In this document: one piece after another, positions 33,190 to 36,992 of the stretch | How the letters are laid out: every line of letters begins with the position of its first letter | How positions within the stretch are numbered: the first letter of the stretch is position 1 | Origin: GCA-016699975 sp964515255 | GTDB lineage: Bacteria; Patescibacteriota; Minisyncoccia; Moranbacterales; UBA1568 | NCBI GenBank assembly: GCA_964515255.1 | Contig: CAZETL010000002.1 | Span: forward strand, 1 to 36,992 | Direction: 5' to 3' | Length of the DNA: 36,992 nt | Translations under genes and position numbers: made by a program | The notes under the pieces: generated by a model | Told to the model about the DNA's origin: nothing | The model's input: the letters and a program-made list of their open reading frames with translations, nothing else | The model's database searches: none

Positions 33190-33208
33190 CAAAGAAAATT
33201 CGCCTATT

Positions 33209-33588
33209 TTATCTCGCAGCTCTCAACTTCATTTGTCTTAGGATCTCACCCCAGACGTCGTCATCATCATCGGCAATTTCCCCGACCTCCATCATCTGGT
33301 CGGCTGACAATGTTCCGGTTCGCACGATCATTTGCCAGACGTCGTTGCTTCTAGCGGTTTCCCCGACCTTCATCATCTGGTCGACCGACANNNNNNNNNN
33401 NNNNNNNNNNNNNNNNNNNNNNNNNNNNNNNNNNNNNNNNNNNNNNNNNNNNNNNNNNNNNNNNNNNNNNNNNNNNNNNNNNNNNNNNNNCAGACGTCGT
33501 TGCTTCTAGCGGTTTCCCCGACCTTCATCATCTGGTCGACCGACAACATTCCGGTTTGCACGATACGAAATGCGATTCCTGCGTCCAT
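33209..33588 (-). CDS. tandem 28-residue repeat protein, interrupted by assembly gap
   Basis: The minus-strand frame starts at ATG 33588 with an AGAGGTAGAGG SD-like stretch and ends at TAA 33209. Visible units: a first one with IVQTGMLSVDQMMKVGETAR, an identical internal one beyond the gap, and a last diverged one with IVRTGTLSADQMMEVGEIAD followed by an acidic run and the tail LRQMKLRAAR. The DNA period is 84 bases (28 residues). The two sides are out of frame across the 100 Ns but in frame for a gap of 29 + 84n bases, so the gap length is a placeholder and the copy number is unknown. The unit looks helical; no family is recognised. It has its own strong promoter and terminator. Confidence 0.75.
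33252..33574 (-). repeat. 84-bp tandem repeats
   Basis: Unit starts at 33252 (diverged copy), 33336 (copy cut by the gap) and 33491 (copy at the N-terminal end). The 55 bases at 33336-33390 and 33491-33545 are identical. More copies may be hidden in the gap. Confidence 0.9.
33391..33490. other. assembly gap of exactly 100 N
   Basis: A run of 100 unknown bases inside the tandem repeats; very probably a fixed-size scaffold placeholder, since the reading frame requires another length. Confidence 0.95.
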
Positions 33589-33629
33589 TATCCTCTACCT
33601 CTTTGGTTTTGAAGGAACTGTTTCCGTAA

Positions 33630-33658
33630 ATTAAAGTAAAAATATCAAAACTTGTCAA
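33630..33658 (-). promoter_or_regulatory. promoter of the tandem-repeat gene
   Basis: On the minus strand TTGACA (complement of 33653-33658), 17-base spacer, TTTAAT (complement of 33630-33635), about 42 bases before the ATG at 33588. Confidence 0.8.
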
Positions 33659-33666
33659 TGAAAATG

Positions 33667-33699
33667 AAAAACCGGATCAATGATATTGTTCCGGTTTTT
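33667..33699 (-). terminator. terminator of the membrane coiled-coil gene
   Basis: AAAAACCGGA (33667-33676) pairs perfectly with TCCGGTTTTT (33690-33699); T runs exist on both strands. It lies ten bases past the stop of 34347-33709. Confidence 0.8.
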
Positions 33700-33708
33700 A
33701 GTCGGCTT

Positions 33709-34347
33709 TTAGAATTGGAGAAGGTTCGCGAGCGCCTCAGTGAATGCCCCTTCTCCTTCAGGCGGAATCTTAACAATGAGAACAAATCGTCTCGCTTGGA
33801 GGCCGCCCCGGATCTCTCCGGCGAATCCAAACCGACCTATTTTATTTCCGATAGGAGGTTCTTTGAGCCGAATGAAAACTGTTGGCCGAAGCCCCTTCTT
33901 TTCAACGAAATCGCTTAAGAGGTCGTGAGCGAGGAGGAAGGAGTCTCCTTTGTCTGGGATGGGTATGCCGAAGTAGTTGAAAACTGCTTCTCCAAAGAGT
34001 CTTCTGGCTTTGTATCGATCGGTGTCTCTTTCCAGGGTAATTTCTATGATTTTCCCCGGAGCTCCAAAAGAATGTTCGGCAGCCAAGAGCTTCATAAGAT
34101 CGTAAACCCCGGGACTGTATGTCCATCCGCCCCTATTGAAAACCGCCTCTCCGATTTTTGAAATGAGTCTTGTATTGAATCGGTGTCTTTCCTCTTCTTC
34201 TCGAAGGCGAGTTTCCAAACGTTGCTGGGTCGTTTCTTCATCATGTATTTGCAGGCGCAACGCGTCAGTTTTTGAGGAAAACCGACCAAAAATAATTATG
34301 ATATAGGCGATCAAGAGTCCTTCAATGAGGAAATGGAATTGTGCCAT
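33709..34347 (-). CDS. single-pass membrane protein with coiled coil, unknown
   Basis: 212 residues from ATG 34347; the longer frame from 34533 overlaps uvrB and its promoter. A membrane helix lies at about 6-22 (FLIEGLLIAYIIIIFGRF), a charged coiled coil follows at about 28-60 (HDEETTQQRLETRLREEEE), then a soluble domain (about 65-212). That domain contains two similar short segments, KIGEAVFNRGGW and LFGEAVFNYFGI, possibly an internal duplication. No family is recognised. It is divergent from uvrB with overlapping promoters and has its own terminator. Confidence 0.65.
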   Translation of the reverse strand: MAQFHFLIEGLLIAYIIIIFGRFSSKTDALRLQIHDEETTQQRLETRLREEEERHRFNTRLISKIGEAVFNRGGWTYSPGVYDLMKLLAAEHSFGAPGKIIEITLERDTDRYKARRLFGEAVFNYFGIPIPDKGDSFLLAHDLLSDFVEKKGLRPTVFIRLKEPPIGNKIGRFGFAGEIRGGLQARRFVLIVKIPPEGEGAFTEALANLLQF

Positions 34348-34369
34348 GAATGATTTTCTCCCGCGTCGG

Positions 34370-34398
34370 TTGTCAAAAAACTGCTTTCGAGCTAAAAT
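34370..34398 (+). promoter_or_regulatory. promoter of uvrB
   Basis: TTGTCA (34370-34375), 17-base spacer, TAAAAT (34393-34398). The transcript would start about 17 bases before ATG 34422, with no room for a usual leader and SD. The -10 coincides with the -10 of the opposite promoter. Confidence 0.75.
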
Positions 34399-34422
34399 AG
34401 CACGAACATAAATATGTGTCAA
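34394..34422 (-). promoter_or_regulatory. promoter of the membrane coiled-coil gene
   Basis: On the minus strand TTGACA (complement of 34417-34422), 17-base spacer, TATTTT (complement of 34394-34399) with extended TG. The -35 touches the uvrB start codon and the -10 overlaps the uvrB -10, so use of the two promoters should be mutually exclusive. Confidence 0.75.
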
Positions 34423-36434
34423 TGTCAATCGGGAAATTTCTTTTGAACGCACCCTATCGTCCGGCGGGGGACCAGCCGAAAGCGATAGAATCACTGGTTT
34501 CCGGTCTCCGGGATGGAAATCGGCGGCAAACACTGCTCGGAGTAACCGGCTCCGGGAAGACTTTTACCATTGCGAATGTGATCGAGCGCGCGCAGAAGCC
34601 GACGCTTGTTATCGCGCACAACAAGACGCTCGCAGCGCAACTCGCGCAAGAATATCAGGATTTTTTCCCCGATGCGGCGGTTCACTATTTTGTCTCATAC
34701 TACGATTTCTACCAACCCGAGGCGTATATCCCCGCAAGCGATACGTATATCGAAAAGGACGCGGCAATCAACGTGGAGATCGAGCGGTTGCGCCATGCTT
34801 CGACGCAGGCGCTTCTCACGCGGCGGGATACGATTATCGTTGCATCGGTGTCGTGCATCTATGGTTTGGGATCGCCCGAAGAGTACGAGCGCGAAAATCT
34901 CCATATTGAACGCGGGGCAGCTTTTGTCCGATCGGATTTTTTGCGTTCGCTCGTCGACCGTCATTTTGAGCGGACAAATGCGGATCTTACGCCGGGAACT
35001 TTTCGCGCTCTCGGAAATCGGATTGAAATAATGCCAGTGCAGGAGAAGACGGTTTTTGCCGTCGAACTTATCGAGGGCATTGTCTCGAATATTTCAAAAG
35101 TGGATCCCGTGTCGCAAGCGATTCTCGGCGAACCGGAGAGTTTCTTTCTCTTTCCGGCGAAACACTTCGTGACGACGGAGGAAAACGAGAAGCGCGCCGT
35201 CACTTCGATTCGTCTCGAACTGGACGGGCAACTCAAAAAGTTGGCCGATGGCGGGAAAATTCTCGAAGCGGAGCGTCTGAAGCGCCGGACGAATTACGAT
35301 CTCGCCATGATTGAGGAGATCGGGTATACGAACGGCATCGAGAATTACTCCCGGCATCTTTCTGGGAAAAATCCTGGCGAGCCGCCCGAGACGCTTCTCT
35401 CATATTTTCCGAGGACACCGGAAGGCATGCCGGATTTTCTCACGGTAATCGATGAGTCGCATGTAACGTTGCCGCAGATTCGAGGCATGTATGCCGGCGA
35501 TCAATCGCGGAAAGCGACGCTTGTCGAGCATGGATTCCGGCTTCCGTCCGCACTCGACAATCGTCCGCTTCGTTTTGAAGAGTTTGAGGCTCGTATCGGC
35601 CAAGTGATTTTCACATCGGCGACGCCGGGAAACGAAGAGCGGCAGACGAGCGAGAATATAGCCGAGCAAGTGATTCGTCCGACCGGCCTTGTTGACCCGG
35701 AACTTACAGTAAAGCCGGTAAGGGAATCAGACGAATATCCGGGACAGGTTCGTGATTTCATTTCCGAATCCGAGCGGGAGATCGCGACGGGAGGACGAGT
35801 GATCGCGACAACGCTTACGAAAAAGATGGCGGAAGATCTCGCCTCATTTCTCAAGGAGAAGGGTATAAAGGCGGAATATCTCCATAGCGGAGTAAAGACG
35901 ATTGACCGCATTCGAACGCTGACAAATTTTCGGAGGGGAGCATTCGACTGCTTGGTCGGAGTGAATCTCCTCCGAGAGGGGCTCGATCTTCCTGAGGTGA
36001 CGTTTATCGGTATCTTGGATGCGGATAAAGAGGGATTCTTGCGATCAGAGACATCCCTTATCCAGACTATCGGACGAGCGGCGAGGAATATCGCGGGGCG
36101 TGTGACGCTCTATGCGGATGGCACGACCGGGTCGCTCGATCGGGCGATCTCGGAGACGAATCGCCGCCGTGCGATCCAGATTGCATACAATGAGGAAAAC
36201 GGAATCACTCCGGAGACAGTCCGGAAGGAGATAAAAGACATCACTGACAAAATTGAGAGCGAGCATGAACGCGCTGTCCGCAGCGACCTTGCGCTCGATG
36301 CGAACGTGTACGGCGCTGATCGACGGAAATTGATTCGACGGAAAGAACGGGAGATGAAGGAAGCAGTGAAGGTGCTCGACTTCGAGACAGCCGCAATTCT
36401 CCGGGATGAGATACGTAAATTGGAGGAACATTGA
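34422..36434 (+). CDS. uvrB: excinuclease ABC subunit B
   Basis: 670 residues; the damage-verifying helicase of nucleotide excision repair. Walker A GVTGSGKT (about 39-46), the beta-hairpin region YYDFYQPEAYIPASDTYIEK (about 92-111), Walker B-type DESH (about 344), helicase motifs GVNLLREGLDLPE (about 512-524) and QTIGRAARN (about 545-553), and a C-terminal UVR domain (about 640-668) that binds UvrC. The length is normal. ATG 34422 is chosen over the GTG at 34416; it has no SD. Confidence 0.97.
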   Translation: MSIGKFLLNAPYRPAGDQPKAIESLVSGLRDGNRRQTLLGVTGSGKTFTIANVIERAQKPTLVIAHNKTLAAQLAQEYQDFFPDAAVHYFVSYYDFYQPEAYIPASDTYIEKDAAINVEIERLRHASTQALLTRRDTIIVASVSCIYGLGSPEEYERENLHIERGAAFVRSDFLRSLVDRHFERTNADLTPGTFRALGNRIEIMPVQEKTVFAVELIEGIVSNISKVDPVSQAILGEPESFFLFPAKHFVTTEENEKRAVTSIRLELDGQLKKLADGGKILEAERLKRRTNYDLAMIEEIGYTNGIENYSRHLSGKNPGEPPETLLSYFPRTPEGMPDFLTVIDESHVTLPQIRGMYAGDQSRKATLVEHGFRLPSALDNRPLRFEEFEARIGQVIFTSATPGNEERQTSENIAEQVIRPTGLVDPELTVKPVRESDEYPGQVRDFISESEREIATGGRVIATTLTKKMAEDLASFLKEKGIKAEYLHSGVKTIDRIRTLTNFRRGAFDCLVGVNLLREGLDLPEVTFIGILDADKEGFLRSETSLIQTIGRAARNIAGRVTLYADGTTGSLDRAISETNRRRAIQIAYNEENGITPETVRKEIKDITDKIESEHERAVRSDLALDANVYGADRRKLIRRKEREMKEAVKVLDFETAAILRDEIRKLEEH

Positions 36435-36492
36435 CAAAAATCTAATTGTGCGGTTGATTTTGTAGTGTCAATTTGAAAGAGGAGGGTTTTCC

Positions 36493-36810
36493 GTGAATGT
36501 GCGTCCAAGTAAGTTGGTTGGAAGAGTTGAGGAAGCGGTTCTTTTTGTATTTTTGCGGATTGAGCAGGAGTGGCTCAGTGTTCGCATGATCTATCGAGAT
36601 TTAGAAAATCTCAAGCTGAGTTCGCTGTATGCAGTCTTGGGGAGATTGAAAAGGGACGGACTCTTAACGTCACGCATTGAAATCCCGAGAGGAAAGAAAG
36701 GGAGTAGGTCGATGGAGGTATTTCAACTGACGAATAAGGGACTGGGAATGATTGTGTCAGTTAGCGAGTATAACAAGCACATTAGGCGGGATATACTTTC
36801 TGACAATTGA
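36493..36810 (+). CDS. PadR-like winged-helix transcriptional regulator
   Basis: 105 residues beginning at GTG 36493, which has a strong SD (GAGGAGGG, about 36479-36486). A winged-helix core is seen: VLFVFLRIEQEWLSVRMIYRDL, then LSSLYAVLGRLKRDGLLTSRIEIPRGKKGSR, and FQLTNKGLGMI, which matches the PadR pattern of helix-turn-helix followed by a beta wing and TxxG. The PadR C-terminal dimer helix is short. A TTGACA (36431-36436) overlaps the uvrB stop but the matching -10 (TTGATT) is weak. It ends in its own terminator, so it may be an independent regulator with an unknown target. Confidence 0.75.
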   Translation: MNVRPSKLVGRVEEAVLFVFLRIEQEWLSVRMIYRDLENLKLSSLYAVLGRLKRDGLLTSRIEIPRGKKGSRSMEVFQLTNKGLGMIVSVSEYNKHIRRDILSDN

Positions 36811-36828
36811 GGGAGTTATCCTCATATA

Positions 36829-36870
36829 AAAGACCGCTACTAAGATAAAAGTAGAGGTCTTTCTTTGTCT
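36829..36870 (+). terminator. terminator of the PadR-like gene
   Basis: AAAGACC (36829-36835) plus CTAC pair with GTAG (36851-36854) plus GGTCTTT (36856-36862), with one mismatch, and a T-rich tail follows. Confidence 0.8.
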
Positions 36871-36900
36871 ATTTTCTGTCCTGTGAAACCTTGGATGCTT

Positions 36901-36992
36901 CTATATCCCCCAGACAGCAAAGAAGAAGAGCGTCAGGAAAACACCGACGAGCGCGCCGACGGCGACTTCTTCGGGCTTATGGCCGACTCGCT
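36901..36992 (-). CDS. C-terminal end of DUF212/YuiD-like membrane protein (partial)
   Basis: The minus-strand frame from the window edge encodes the last 29 residues, RVGHKPEEVAVGALVGVFL then TLFFFAVWGI, ending at TAG (complement of 36901-36903). The LGHxxxEVxxGALxG pattern close to a C-terminal membrane helix is that of the acid-phosphatase/haloperoxidase-related DUF212 (YuiD) family. The rest of the gene lies beyond the window. Confidence 0.6.
   Translation of the reverse strand, partial: RVGHKPEEVAVGALVGVFLTLFFFAVWGI

Noticed and set aside
33252..33574. CRISPR array
   Set aside because: The repeats are 84-bp, contiguous and in frame with no unique spacers; the Cas4-like nuclease nearby has no cas neighbours.
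33332..33634. Plus-strand frame through the N run
   Set aside because: It depends on translating unknown bases; the promoter, SD and terminator all support the minus strand.
34348..34533. N-terminal extension of the minus-strand membrane protein over uvrB
   Set aside because: It would cover both promoters and the start of uvrB; the ATG at 34347 sits directly before the membrane helix.
1..36992. Alternative genetic code with UGA as an amino acid
   Set aside because: TGA is the terminal stop of many well-bounded genes (korA, znuC, tgt, the acyl-CoA synthetase) and does not occur inside them.

Overview
This window looks like the chromosome of a small-genome, anaerobic, fermentative bacterium, most plausibly a member of the Candidate Phyla Radiation (Patescibacteria, Parcubacteria-like). 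Signs of this are short compact genes, a PilX-like pseudopilin, Cys-rich secreted proteins of a type I associate with that group, a class III (anaerobic) ribonucleotide reductase, a ferredoxin-linked 2-oxoacid oxidoreductase with an ADP-forming acyl-CoA synthetase, and mostly leader-poor genes without Shine-Dalgarno (SD) sites. TGA is used as an ordinary stop, which argues against the UGA=Gly lineages. The lineage is inferred from content, not from a search.

Layout. 1-2790: 3' part of ftsK and a pilin-like gene. 2854-5417: two-subunit 2-oxoacid:ferredoxin oxidoreductase. 5474-10526: tandem cluster of three secreted Cys-rich repeat proteins and two copies of a tiny proline-rich membrane protein, containing an 882-bp duplication that is almost perfect. 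10716-16760: tgt, glyS, M16 protease, AI-2E-type permease, rsmI. 16757-16921: a MITE-like element sitting on the rsmI stop codon. 17018-19853: a small secreted protein divergent from metG, a methyltransferase, and an orphan small gene. 19926-23813: tatD, then a fur/zur-znuA-znuC-znuB metal-uptake operon under a 19-bp palindromic operator. 23833-27725: anaerobic RNR locus on the minus strand, in which the glycyl-radical tail of NrdD is a separate 83-residue protein. 27906-33082: ADP-forming acyl-CoA synthetase, lipoprotein peptidyl-prolyl isomerase, DUF1361 membrane protein, RecB-like nuclease. 33209-33588: a gene of 84-bp tandem repeats broken by a 100-N assembly gap. 33709-36992: membrane coiled-coil protein divergent from uvrB, a PadR-like regulator, and the C-terminal end of a DUF212-like membrane protein.

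How genes work together. The oxidoreductase (acyl-CoA and reduced ferredoxin) and the ADP-forming synthetase (ATP from acyl-CoA) make a fermentative energy module. NrdD, its separate glycyl-radical subunit and NrdG supply dNTPs without oxygen. Two kinds of transcription unit stand out. Long housekeeping operons mostly lack SD sites and have U immediately before the start codon. Small orphan genes have a textbook promoter, an SD site and a hairpin terminator of their own. At metG and uvrB the housekeeping promoter overlaps the promoter of a divergent small envelope gene.
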